From contig CANOLZ010000002.1 in NCBI GenBank assembly GCA_947567075.1, forward strand, positions 1-63,928: 63,928 nt of DNA. Reading direction: 5' to 3'. Source of the DNA: an uncultured bacterium. GTDB taxonomy: Bacteria > Bacillota > Clostridia > Lachnospirales > Lachnospiraceae. Position numbers and translations under genes: made by a program. Shown here in pieces: positions 50,911 through 60,361 of the stretch. Under the pieces are notes generated by a model that saw nothing but the letters and a program-made list of their open reading frames with translations, was not told the origin of the DNA and searched no databases. Numbering within the stretch: the first letter of the stretch is position 1; each line of letters begins with the position of its first letter.

Positions 50911-52872
50911 TTAATTATTTTCTTCCTTTGTTTCTTTCTCGTGGATTTGCTCCATTTCTGTTTCTTCTTTCTCGCCTTTTTCTTCTAAATTGTTTTCTTT
51001 TGTCTCAGGAATTCCTTTTACTTCTCGGAAAATTCTCATAAACTCTTTTCCTGTAATTGTTTCTTTTTCAATAAGGTAGGCAGCTATTTCATCCATTACA
51101 TCCCTATTTTCTTCCAGAAGCCTCTTTGCCTCCTCATAGCTTTCTTTTATAATTTTCATTACTTCTGCGTCGATATCTGCTGCTGTCACATCACTACAGT
51201 TTAAAACTCTCCGGCCATCTAAATATTTGTTTTCTACAGACTCCAATCCTACTAGACCAAACTTCTTACTCATACCATACTGGGTAACCATTGAGCGGGC
51301 AATAGCTGTAGCCTTTTCAATATCATTGGCAGCCCCTGTCGTCACAGTATCAAACATGATTTCCTCTGCTGCCCTTCCGGCCAGGGCACCTACTAACATT
51401 GCTCTAAGTTCTGCCTCTGTATTTAAATACTTTTCTTCTTCTGGCACTTGCATGACATATCCTAAAGCGCCCATTGTCCTAGGCACTATGGTAATCTTTT
51501 GTACTGGCTCTGCATCCTTTTGCAATGCACTCACTAAAGCGTGGCCTACTTCATGGTAAGAGACAATTCTCCTCTCCTCTTTGCTCATAATTCGGTCTTT
51601 TTTCTCTTTCCCAACGAGGACTACTTCCACTGCTTCAAACAAATCTGCCTGGCTTACCAACTGTCTTCCCTGCTTTACTGCATTTATGGCAGCCTCATTA
51701 ATCATATTGGCTAAGTCCGATCCAACGGCTCCAGAAGTGGCAAGGGCTATTGCCTCCAAATCCACGGATTCATCCATTCGCACTTCTTTGGAGTGAACTT
51801 TTAAGGTTTCTATCCTTCCCTTTAGATCTGGCTTATCTACAATAATTCTCCTGTCAAAACGCCCTGGTCTTAGCAAAGCCTTATCTAAAATCTCTGGGCG
51901 GTTAGTGGCAGCTAAAATTAGTAAGCCCTTGGATGTATCAAATCCATCCATTTCAGCTAAAAGCTGGTTCAATGTCTGTTCCCTCTCATCATTGCCTCCC
52001 CCATATCTGGAATCCCTGCTTTTTCCTATGGCGTCTATCTCATCAATGAATATAATACATGGTGCATTTTTCTGAGCTTCCTTAAAGAGATCCCTCACTC
52101 TGGAAGCCCCAACGCCTACAAACATTTCCACAAAATCAGAGCCTGCAAGGGAAAAGAAAGGTACCTTAGCCTCCCCTGCCACCGCCTTAGCCAACAAGGT
52201 TTTTCCAGTTCCAGGAGGACCTACAAGTAAGGCACCCTTAGGAAGCTTTGCTCCAATTTTTGCATACTTCCCTGGATTGTGGAGGAAGTCTACCACTTCC
52301 TGCAAAGATTCCTTTGCCTCATCTTGCCCTGCCACATTTTGGAAGGTTACTCCTGTTTCCTTCTCTACATAAACTTTGGCATTGCTCTTTGCAACTCCCA
52401 TCATTCCCCCGCCTTTGGACATTTTTCTCATAAGAAAGGCCAGGAGAGTCCAAATAAGGACAACGGGTAATACATAAGATAAAATAATCTGCATGAAATA
52501 TCCTGATCGATCAGGAACCTCAGCTTCATATTTCACTCCTGCCTTCTCCAATCTGTCCACTAAAGTTAAATCAGTAATTCTTCCTGTATAATACTGAGTT
52601 ACAAAGTCATTCTCCCCAGACTTCTTTGGATAAATGGAAATTCTATCGCTTTCCACTACGACCCGTTCTACCTTTCCTCCCTCTATCATGTCTAAAAATT
52701 CATTATAACTAATTTCCTTATTAGTAGCTCCTGTGAGACTCTTTTCCATATAGCTTATACATAAAAGAGTAATAAATGTTGAAATAAGCAGAATGAGCAG
52801 TGTCTGCTTATTTTTTGGTGATTGGTTATTATTTTGTTTGTTGTGATTATTCTCTTGGTTGTTATTCTCCAT
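50911..52872 (-). CDS. ftsH: ATP-dependent membrane zinc metalloprotease FtsH
   Basis: At 653 residues it has two N-terminal membrane segments ([38 protein letters not shown]) around a short external loop. The AAA domain has [20 protein letters not shown] and [12 protein letters not shown]; the peptidase domain has [13 protein letters not shown] with the zinc-binding H-E-x-x-H. It degrades misfolded and regulatory membrane proteins. The C-terminal 40 residues are Glu/Lys-rich. It has its own sigma-A promoter divergent from pyrG. Confidence 0.96.
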   Translation of the reverse strand: MENNNQENNHNKQNNNQSPKNKQTLLILLISTFITLLCISYMEKSLTGATNKEISYNEFLDMIEGGKVERVVVESDRISIYPKKSGENDFVTQYYTGRITDLTLVDRLEKAGVKYEAEVPDRSGYFMQIILSYVLPVVLIWTLLAFLMRKMSKGGGMMGVAKSNAKVYVEKETGVTFQNVAGQDEAKESLQEVVDFLHNPGKYAKIGAKLPKGALLVGPPGTGKTLLAKAVAGEAKVPFFSLAGSDFVEMFVGVGASRVRDLFKEAQKNAPCIIFIDEIDAIGKSRDSRYGGGNDEREQTLNQLLAEMDGFDTSKGLLILAATNRPEILDKALLRPGRFDRRIIVDKPDLKGRIETLKVHSKEVRMDESVDLEAIALATSGAVGSDLANMINEAAINAVKQGRQLVSQADLFEAVEVVLVGKEKKDRIMSKEERRIVSYHEVGHALVSALQKDAEPVQKITIVPRTMGALGYVMQVPEEEKYLNTEAELRAMLVGALAGRAAEEIMFDTVTTGAANDIEKATAIARSMVTQYGMSKKFGLVGLESVENKYLDGRRVLNCSDVTAADIDAEVMKIIKESYEEAKRLLEENRDVMDEIAAYLIEKETITGKEFMRIFREVKGIPETKENNLEEKGEKEETEMEQIHEKETKEENN

Positions 52873-52940
52873 TCTCTATACTTATCCCTTTGCAGGTATT
52901 TCCTGACTCCTTTTCTTAAATTTTCGTTCTTTCCTTATTT

Positions 52941-52969
52941 ATTATAGTTATACTTTCCTTATAAATCAA
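52941..52969 (-). promoter_or_regulatory. Sigma-A promoter of ftsH
   Basis: On the minus strand TTGATT (52964-52969), 17 bp, TATAAT (52941-52946). Confidence 0.68.
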
Positions 52970-53052
52970 TACGTACTTTGTGAATTCTTAGACAAAAATA
53001 TAAAGGTTTTCTAAACTTATCTTTCTTAGTGGATTTTAAACTTTTCTCGTTG

Positions 53053-53058
53053 TATAAT
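53053..53058 (+). promoter_or_regulatory. -10 box of pyrG
   Basis: A perfect TATAAT, 56 bp before the pyrG ATG. The -35 is weak (TGGATT 17 bp upstream). No GGGC start region for the known pyrG reiteration control was recognised. Confidence 0.5.
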
Positions 53059-53114
53059 AAATAGTATTGCATTAAGATTAGTAATTGAACTAGAACGCAG
53101 GAGGGTATCCATTC

Positions 53115-54716
53115 ATGCCAGTAAAATACGTATTTGTTACAGGAGGCGTTGTTTCCGGCCTTGGAAAAGGAATTACAGCAGCATCGTTAGGACGTTTATT
53201 AAAAGCAAGGGGCTACAAAGTTACCATGCAGAAATTTGATCCCTATATTAACATTGATCCAGGAACAATGAATCCCATACAGCACGGTGAAGTCTTTGTC
53301 ACAGATGACGGGGCTGAGACAGACTTAGATCTAGGCCACTATGAGCGGTTTATCGATGAAAGCTTAGATAAGCACTCCAATGTCACGACTGGAAAAATTT
53401 ATTGGTCTGTTCTCCAGAAAGAACGCCGAGGTGATTTTGGGGGAGGTACCGTTCAGGTTATACCCCATATTACCAATGAAATAAAAAGTCGTTTTTATCG
53501 AAATTTTACAGATGAAGAGATGCGTATTGCTATTATTGAAGTTGGAGGCACAGTGGGAGATATAGAAAGTCAGCCCTTTTTAGAATCTATACGCCAATTT
53601 CAGCATGATATTGGAAGAGATAATGCCATTTTAATCCATGTTACCCTCATTCCATATCTTAGAGCCTCCCAGGAGATGAAGACAAAACCTACCCAAGCCA
53701 GTGTGAAAGAACTTCAGGGAATGGGAATACAGCCAGATCTCATTGTCTGTCGCAGTGAATATCCTCTCGATCAACAGATGAAAGACAAAATCGCTTTATT
53801 TTGTAATGTTCCCAGTAATCACGTCCTTCAAAACTTAGATGTGGAATATTTATATGAGGCCCCTCTTGCCATGGAAAAAGAACAGTTGGCACAGGTTACA
53901 TGTGAATGTCTTCATTTGGACTGCCCTGAGCCAGATCTTGGAGACTGGACAAGTATGGTGGATTCCCTCCGTTCTCCTACAAGGGAAGTAAACATTGCCC
54001 TTGTAGGAAAGTATATTCAGCTTCATGATGCGTATATTAGTGTGGCCGAGGCGTTAAAACATGGGGGTATTTCCAATAAAGCCACAGTTTTTATTCAATG
54101 GATTAATTCGGAAGAAGTTACTCTGGAAAATATGGCAGAAATTTTTAAAGATACTGACGGAATACTTGTTCCTGGCGGGTTTGGCTCTAGGGGTATTGAA
54201 GGTAAGATCCATGCCATCACCTATGCAAGAACGAATCATATTCCTTTCCTAGGCCTTTGTCTGGGAATGCAGCTTTCTATTGTAGAGTTTGCAAGAAATG
54301 TTATTGGTTACCATGATGCCCATAGTGTGGAATTAAATCCCAATACTACCCATCCAGTCATTGCCCTCATGCCTGACCAAAATGACGTGGAAGATATTGG
54401 GGGAACTTTACGCCTTGGAGCTTATCCCTGCACCTTAGATAAAAGCTCCAAAGCTTTTGCCCTCTATGGAACAGAAGTTATCCACGAAAGGCATCGGCAT
54501 CGATATGAAGTAAATAATGATTTTCGTCATGTGCTAACGGAAAAGGGAATGCTTCTCTCTGGCTTTTCTCCTGATGGAAGAATTGTGGAAATGTGTGAAA
54601 TTCCAGAACACCCATTTTTCATTGCTACCCAGGCCCACCCAGAGCTTAAATCAAGGCCTAACCGTCCCCATCCACTTTTTAGGGGCTTTATTGAGGCTGC
54701 TCTGAAAGTACACTAA
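53115..54716 (+). CDS. pyrG: CTP synthase
   Basis: The 533-residue protein starts [20 protein letters not shown] (ATP-binding loop of the synthetase domain) and has [40 protein letters not shown], and a C-terminal glutaminase with [17 protein letters not shown] and [17 protein letters not shown], where Cys is the nucleophile. It makes CTP from UTP, ATP and glutamine. AGGAGGG stands 9 bp before the ATG. The O-acyltransferase gene follows 18 bp later and may share the transcript. Confidence 0.97.
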   Translation: MPVKYVFVTGGVVSGLGKGITAASLGRLLKARGYKVTMQKFDPYINIDPGTMNPIQHGEVFVTDDGAETDLDLGHYERFIDESLDKHSNVTTGKIYWSVLQKERRGDFGGGTVQVIPHITNEIKSRFYRNFTDEEMRIAIIEVGGTVGDIESQPFLESIRQFQHDIGRDNAILIHVTLIPYLRASQEMKTKPTQASVKELQGMGIQPDLIVCRSEYPLDQQMKDKIALFCNVPSNHVLQNLDVEYLYEAPLAMEKEQLAQVTCECLHLDCPEPDLGDWTSMVDSLRSPTREVNIALVGKYIQLHDAYISVAEALKHGGISNKATVFIQWINSEEVTLENMAEIFKDTDGILVPGGFGSRGIEGKIHAITYARTNHIPFLGLCLGMQLSIVEFARNVIGYHDAHSVELNPNTTHPVIALMPDQNDVEDIGGTLRLGAYPCTLDKSSKAFALYGTEVIHERHRHRYEVNNDFRHVLTEKGMLLSGFSPDGRIVEMCEIPEHPFFIATQAHPELKSRPNRPHPLFRGFIEAALKVH

Positions 54717-54734
54717 GGAAGGCGCTGTGATTTT

Positions 54735-56210
54735 ATGGTATTTTATTCTTTTATTTTTTTATTTATATTTTTACCTCTTGGAATTGCAGGCTACTTTTTT
54801 TTAAACAACCGCAGACATTATGAGATTGGCAAGTTTTTTCTCTTTGCCATGTCCCTTTGGTTTTTTGGCTATGTAAGCATTACTTTTATTCCTTTAATTC
54901 TTTTCAGCATAGGAATCAGTTATTTTTTGGCCTTGTGGATGAGAAAAGCATCTTCTCTTCCATTACGCCGTATTCTCCTTATAGGTGGCATTTTTTTTCA
55001 TCTTGGCCTGCTATTCTATTATAAATATTGGGGATTTTTTTTGTTTAACATAAATCAGTTTTTTAAAACAAATTATTTTTTCCTTCAGGTGGCTCTCCCT
55101 TTGGGCATTAGTTACTTTACTTTTCAGCACATTGCCTTTCTTGTGGATACATTTAAAGGAAAACAATGGACTTATACATTGCTTGACTATAGTTTATATA
55201 TTGTTTTTTTTCCAAAATTAAGCTCTGGTCCCATTGCCCTCCACCATGAATTAATTCCCCAATTTCAAGATGAATCCAAAAAGTCCTTTTCTTTTGAAAA
55301 CTTTTCTAAAGGACTCTTGGCCTTTTCTTTTGGCATGGCAAAGAAAGTTCTGTTGGCTGATGTCTATGGTCGTGTAGTGAATTGGGGGTTTAACAACATT
55401 CCTGTGATGGGTTCTACCAACGGCATCATCACTATGGTTGCCTACACTTTACAGATTTACTTTGATTTTAGCGGTTACTGTGATATGGCTGCTGGTATTT
55501 GCCTTATGCTGAATATTGACCTTCCCATGAATTTTTTCTCACCTTACCGTTCTAAGTCTGTGAAGGAATTTTGGGATAAATGGCATATGACTTTGACCCG
55601 TTTTTTTCGCCAATATCTTTATTTTCCTCTGGGAGGCAGTCGAAAAGGCAGTGTTTTTACCTATATAAATATTATGATTATTTTCCTCATTAGCGGATTA
55701 TGGCATGGAGCCAACTGGACCTTCCTTCTTTGGGGATCCATCCATGGCATAGGAATGGTTTTATCTAGAATACTCAAGGGCAAGGTGAATAAAGTGCCTG
55801 ATTTTTTAAAATGGATTTTTACCTTTTTATTTGTAAATGTTGCTTGGATATATTTCCGTGCGGACTCCATTTTTATTGGAAATCAATTTATCCGTTCCAT
55901 TTTGTCTTGGAAGTTCACATTGCCTAATATTAATATGCTCTATGATTTTATTACCCCAGAAATGGATATTGTCATAACTATTATGGAACTTATTACCTCC
56001 AACACAACTCATATTTACTATATAGAAATTGTTATGCTCATTTTTTTCTTTGCCTTTGGCATTTTTGCTGTTGTTAAAATGAAAAACACAAATGAACGAC
56101 TTCTGGAATTTAAACCAACAAAAAAGACATTATTCCTAACTATTTTTTTGCTGACTTGGTCCATCTTGTCCATGTCTGGAGTCAGCTCCTTTTTATATGT
56201 TAATTTTTAG
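54735..56210 (+). CDS. MBOAT-family membrane O-acyltransferase (AlgI-like)
   Basis: The 491-residue protein has about ten hydrophobic segments. LPLGISYFTFQHIAFLVDTF, KLSSGPIALHHELIPQF, LQIYFDFSGYCDMAAGICLM and SGLWHGANWTFLLWGSIHG (invariant His at about 322) are AlgI/DltB-type motifs. Such proteins move acyl groups across the membrane onto extracellular polysaccharides. The SGNH-like gene starts 16 bp later and probably acts with it, as AlgI works with AlgX/AlgJ. The polymer target is not known. Confidence 0.87.
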   Translation: MVFYSFIFLFIFLPLGIAGYFFLNNRRHYEIGKFFLFAMSLWFFGYVSITFIPLILFSIGISYFLALWMRKASSLPLRRILLIGGIFFHLGLLFYYKYWGFFLFNINQFFKTNYFFLQVALPLGISYFTFQHIAFLVDTFKGKQWTYTLLDYSLYIVFFPKLSSGPIALHHELIPQFQDESKKSFSFENFSKGLLAFSFGMAKKVLLADVYGRVVNWGFNNIPVMGSTNGIITMVAYTLQIYFDFSGYCDMAAGICLMLNIDLPMNFFSPYRSKSVKEFWDKWHMTLTRFFRQYLYFPLGGSRKGSVFTYINIMIIFLISGLWHGANWTFLLWGSIHGIGMVLSRILKGKVNKVPDFLKWIFTFLFVNVAWIYFRADSIFIGNQFIRSILSWKFTLPNINMLYDFITPEMDIVITIMELITSNTTHIYYIEIVMLIFFFAFGIFAVVKMKNTNERLLEFKPTKKTLFLTIFLLTWSILSMSGVSSFLYVNF

Positions 56211-56226
56211 AAAAGAGGATATTGCC

Positions 56227-57282
56227 ATGACACATAAAAGATTTTCTATCTTGGTTATTGTATGTACCATTGTTTTTCTTTTTCTAGCTGGACTCTCCGT
56301 GTATGTTGTAGATCCCTTTGTCCATTTTCATCCCCCCTTTGGCGGTCTGAAAGTTGCTGAAACTAATGAATACTATCAAAATGTAGGAGTTGCCAGAAAT
56401 TTAAAATATGATAATGTCATTGCAGGTTCTTCTATGGCTGAAAATTTCAAATCATCTTGGTTTGACAAAGGATTTGGGGGCAAATCTGTTAAACTTACCT
56501 TTCAGGGAGGGCAGCTTATTAATTATAAAATTTTATTTGATGAGATTTTCTCTCATCAAAAAATTAAGCGGATTTTTTTCCCTCTGGATAACTTTATCCT
56601 TACTGATGCCGCCTCTTCCACGGCTATTGAAATTCCTTCCTATTTATATGGAACATTGGAAAATGGAGGACTATGGGAGTCTATGCCCTATCTTTTAAAT
56701 AAAGATGTGCTCGTTAAACAAATTCCAAAATTTCTTATTAATAATATACGCCACGAAAATCCTGAAGATGTTGCTTACGCATGGAACCATAAATCTATTT
56801 TTTCCAAAGAGGTAACCTTAAATTCTTATTTCCGTATTCCAGAGGAGTCCGTGCAGGAAATGGTTCCTGATAACTTCTTTTATCCTACTGCTGAGAGTTT
56901 CTTAAATACTATAATTCCTTATATTAAGGAAAATCCTGACACGGAGTTTTATATATGGATGCCCCCTTACAGTATTCTTTATTGGGACGACTCCAACAGG
57001 CAGGGATATACGAACGCCGAGATCAGCGCCCAAGGTTATGTTGCCTGGAATTTGATGCAGTTTGAGAATGTGAAAGTTTTTTACTTTCAGAATCTTTTTG
57101 ATTTAATTACAGATCTTGATAATTATAAAGACTATTCCCATTATTCCCAAGATGTGAACTATTATATTTATGAATGCTTTTTGAAAGGAGAAAACCAGCT
57201 CACCCCTGAAAATTATCATACTCAAATGTTAAAGATGAAAGAAATTGCAGAAACCTATGACTTTATACAACTTCTATATTAA
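56227..57282 (+). CDS. SGNH/AlgX-like membrane-anchored partner of the acyltransferase
   Basis: About 351 residues from ATG 56227 (AGAGGATATTGCC upstream); an ATG at 56197 lies inside the preceding gene. One N-terminal membrane segment (ILVIVCTIVFLFLAGLSVYV) anchors an outer domain with NVIAGSSMAENF (the Ser block) and NYKDYSHYSQDVN (the Asp/His block). This is the AlgX/DltD-like role of passing the acyl group to the polymer. Confidence 0.75.
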   Translation: MTHKRFSILVIVCTIVFLFLAGLSVYVVDPFVHFHPPFGGLKVAETNEYYQNVGVARNLKYDNVIAGSSMAENFKSSWFDKGFGGKSVKLTFQGGQLINYKILFDEIFSHQKIKRIFFPLDNFILTDAASSTAIEIPSYLYGTLENGGLWESMPYLLNKDVLVKQIPKFLINNIRHENPEDVAYAWNHKSIFSKEVTLNSYFRIPEESVQEMVPDNFFYPTAESFLNTIIPYIKENPDTEFYIWMPPYSILYWDDSNRQGYTNAEISAQGYVAWNLMQFENVKVFYFQNLFDLITDLDNYKDYSHYSQDVNYYIYECFLKGENQLTPENYHTQMLKMKEIAETYDFIQLLY

Positions 57283-57286
57283 AAAA

Positions 57287-57334
57287 GACTTTTGGCAACA
57301 TAGAATGCAGAGTTGCCAAAAGTCCTTTTTATTG
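57287..57334. terminator. Terminator between the acylation pair and galE
   Basis: GACTTTTGGCAAC (57287-57299) pairs perfectly with GTTGCCAAAAGTC (57312-57324) around a 12-nt loop, with A and T runs on the outer sides, so it serves both convergent genes. Confidence 0.85.
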
Positions 57335-57370
57335 TATGGTTTTCAAAGTGTCCGTAGGTAATCTTTGTTT

Positions 57371-58390
57371 TTAAGAAACTTCATAACCATTAGGGTTATT
57401 AGACTGCCATCTCCAAGAATCTTCGCACATTTCCTTGATACCCCTCTTAGCCTGCCAGCCCAATTCCTCCTTAGCCTTTGTGGCGTCAGCATAACAAGTG
57501 GCAATGTCCCCTGCCCTTCTTGGCTTTATTTCATAGGGGACTTTTTTTCCAGAAGCCTCTTCAAAATTTTTTACAATTTCTAAGACACTGTATCCATTCC
57601 CTGTTCCTAAATTATAAATACATAGACCTGCCTTTTCCTCAACTTTTTTCAAAGCTTTCACATGGCCTAAGGCCAAGTCAACTACATGTATATAATCTCT
57701 CACTCCTGTCCCATCTGGTGTGTCATAATCATTTCCAAATACCCCCAAACAAGGCAGCTTTCCTACTGCTACCTGGGTAATGTAAGGCATTAAATTATTA
57801 GGAATTCCATTGGGATTTTCACCAATGGTTCCGCTTTTGTGGGCCCCAATAGGGTTAAAATACCTTAATAAAATGACATTCCACTCTGGATCCGCCTTTT
57901 GCATATCTGTTAAAATCTGCTCTAACATGGATTTTGTATGTCCATAAGGGTTTGTTATTTTTCCTTTCGGGCAATCTTCTGTAATAGGGATAAAGGCTGG
58001 ATTTCCGTATACAGTTGCCGATGAAGAAAATATAATATTTTTCACTCCATGTTTTCTCATAACATCTACAAGAACTAAGGTTCCCCCTATGTTATTTTCA
58101 TAGTACTCCCAAGGTTTTTGCACGGATTCCCCTACTGCTTTTAAACCTGCAAAGTGAATACAGGAATCAATGTTTTCCTTTGAAAAGATTTCTTCCATAG
58201 CCTTTCTATCCAAAATATCCGCCTTATAAAAAGGAACTTTTTTTCCTGTAATTTTTTCTATTCGCTCCAATGCTTTTTCACTAGAATTACTTAAATTATC
58301 TACAACAACTACCTCATACCCTGAATTATGCAATTCCACCACAGTATGGCTTCCTATATAACCTGCTCCTCCTGTCACTAATATGGCCAT
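57371..58390 (-). CDS. galE: UDP-glucose 4-epimerase
   Basis: About 339 residues from ATG 58390, which follows GGAGGAG; the ATG at 58405 would add MEEKK and overlaps poorly with the ribosome site. [44 protein letters not shown] (Y-x3-K) and [12 protein letters not shown] are GalE motifs. It interconverts UDP-glucose and UDP-galactose (or the HexNAc forms). No galT or galK is adjacent. Confidence 0.93.
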   Translation of the reverse strand: MAILVTGGAGYIGSHTVVELHNSGYEVVVVDNLSNSSEKALERIEKITGKKVPFYKADILDRKAMEEIFSKENIDSCIHFAGLKAVGESVQKPWEYYENNIGGTLVLVDVMRKHGVKNIIFSSSATVYGNPAFIPITEDCPKGKITNPYGHTKSMLEQILTDMQKADPEWNVILLRYFNPIGAHKSGTIGENPNGIPNNLMPYITQVAVGKLPCLGVFGNDYDTPDGTGVRDYIHVVDLALGHVKALKKVEEKAGLCIYNLGTGNGYSVLEIVKNFEEASGKKVPYEIKPRRAGDIATCYADATKAKEELGWQAKRGIKEMCEDSWRWQSNNPNGYEVS

Positions 58391-58501
58391 TTTCTTCTCC
58401 TCCATTTCTTTTGAGAGTCATTATTTATAATTTTATCATATAATCTTTTAACCTTTATTTCTATAGAACATTGTTGCTCCTATATATGAAAATGTTGCAT
58501 G

Positions 58502-60328
58502 TTAATATTTCCCTATTATATTAAGAAATTTTTCTCCATACTTTTCGTATTTATACTCTCCCACACCAGAAATGCTAAGCATTTCCTCTTTTGACTTAGG
58601 ACGGATGCGGCACATCATCCTTAATGACTTATCAGAAAAAATAATATAGGGAGGAACCTTTGCTTCCCTGGCCAACTCCATCCTCAGATCTCGAAGTTCT
58701 GCAAAAAGTCTTTCGTCTTCTGAACGTAAGTCTTCTTCCTTTTCTCCCCTTACTATTTTTTGTACTACTGTTCTTTCCTTTGCCATTTTCATAGAAATAA
58801 AAGCGTTGTTTTGAAAAACTTCCATTGATTTCTTTGTTAGTTTTAGTATGGAATATTCCTCATTAGTTAACATAAGATATTCTTCCAAAAGTAAGTAATG
58901 AAGAATTTGGCGAAGTTTATACACAGGTACTCCAGGCAGTTGATTATAATATGGATTTTTATCTAAATGATATTGTTTTACTTTGGCATTGGATGCTCCA
59001 TGGACTGCATCTATAATAGCTCCCATTCCATAACGCTCCCTTGCCTCTTTTACGCATCCAACGAGGGTTCTCGCCTCCTTTGTTACATCTACTTCTTCAA
59101 ACTGGGTCAGACAGTTGCTGCAATTTCCGCAATAATTTCCCAAATATTCCCCAAAATAACGGAGAATATAATCTCTCAGACATTCGTTGGTAAAGCAGTA
59201 AAAGGTCATTTTTTTCAATTTTTCTCTATCTCTCTCTCTTACTAGGGCACGAACATCTGGAGTTAGTTCGTCTTCCTCAAACTCATGCTCAATAAAAAAC
59301 TGATTGGTAATAACATCCTGTCCCCCATAGAGGAGAATACACTCTGCCATTTCTCCATCTCTTCCTGCCCTCCCAGCTTCCTGATAGTAATTCTCCATAT
59401 TTCTAGGCATATTGTAATGAATGACAAACCGAACGTTTGATTTATCAATGCCCATTCCAAATGCATTTGTGGCCACCATAACTAAAGCTCTGTCGTAGAT
59501 AAAGCTATCCTGATTATCCTGTCGCTCTTTATCTAGTAGTCCACCATGGTATTTTGCAGCCTTTATCCCATCTTTTGTTAAGTTTTCATAGACTTCTTCC
59601 ACTAATTTTCTAGTCAGGCAGTATATGATGCCGCTGTCCTTTCTATGAGCTGAAATATAATCTCTTACTTCTTTATATTTATTTTCAGGCTTTTTTACTG
59701 CAAAGTGGAGGTTTTTCCTATCAAATCCTGTTGTCACCACAGTAGGTTCCTCTAACATTAAAAGTTCTATAATATCTTTCTTTACTTCCTTTGTAGCTGT
59801 TGCTGTATAGGCGCAGATAACTGGCCTCTTAGGAAGAATATCTATAAACTCTCCTATTTTCAAATAGCTTGGTCGAAAATCCTGTCCCCACTGGGAAACA
59901 CAATGGGCTTCATCTACAGCTATGATGGATATGTCTACTTTGGACGCAAAAGATAAAAACTCCTCTGTCATTAAACGCTCTGGAGCCACATATATAATCT
60001 TATATCGATTCTGGGATGCCAGAGAGAGAGCCTTATAATATTGGTTCATTGTTAAAGAGCTGTTTAAAAAGGCTGCATGAACTCCTGCCTGGTTTAATGC
60101 ACCTACTTGATCTTTCATCAAAGAAATTAAAGGAGATATGACCAAGGTGATGCCTTCCATCATAAGAGCAGGCACTTGAAAGCATAAAGACTTGCCTGCA
60201 CCTGTAGGCATGATTCCTAATACATCCCTTCCATTTAATGCGCTGTCAATGAGCTTCTCCTGTCCCTCCCTGAAAGAATCATATCCAAAGTACTGTTTTA
60301 AAACCTCTTCCTTCCTTTGTCCATTCAC
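58502..60328 (-). CDS. recQ: ATP-dependent DNA helicase RecQ
   Basis: The 608-residue protein reads GIMPTGAGKSLCFQVPALMM (motif I), IIAVDEAHCVSQWGQDFRPS (motif II), TNAFGMGIDKSNVRFVIHYN and QEAGRAGRDGEMAECIL. The zinc cysteines are in CLRDYILRYFGEYLGNYCGN followed by CSNC. The C-terminal HRDC domain is IRPKSKEEMLSISGVGEYKY. It unwinds DNA in recombination and repair. It follows the next gene by 33 bp. Confidence 0.95.
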   Translation of the reverse strand: MNGQRKEEVLKQYFGYDSFREGQEKLIDSALNGRDVLGIMPTGAGKSLCFQVPALMMEGITLVISPLISLMKDQVGALNQAGVHAAFLNSSLTMNQYYKALSLASQNRYKIIYVAPERLMTEEFLSFASKVDISIIAVDEAHCVSQWGQDFRPSYLKIGEFIDILPKRPVICAYTATATKEVKKDIIELLMLEEPTVVTTGFDRKNLHFAVKKPENKYKEVRDYISAHRKDSGIIYCLTRKLVEEVYENLTKDGIKAAKYHGGLLDKERQDNQDSFIYDRALVMVATNAFGMGIDKSNVRFVIHYNMPRNMENYYQEAGRAGRDGEMAECILLYGGQDVITNQFFIEHEFEEDELTPDVRALVRERDREKLKKMTFYCFTNECLRDYILRYFGEYLGNYCGNCSNCLTQFEEVDVTKEARTLVGCVKEARERYGMGAIIDAVHGASNAKVKQYHLDKNPYYNQLPGVPVYKLRQILHYLLLEEYLMLTNEEYSILKLTKKSMEVFQNNAFISMKMAKERTVVQKIVRGEKEEDLRSEDERLFAELRDLRMELAREAKVPPYIIFSDKSLRMMCRIRPKSKEEMLSISGVGEYKYEKYGEKFLNIIGKY

Positions 60329-60361
60329 TTGGCCATTACTCCTTTATCTTATTTCCTACAA

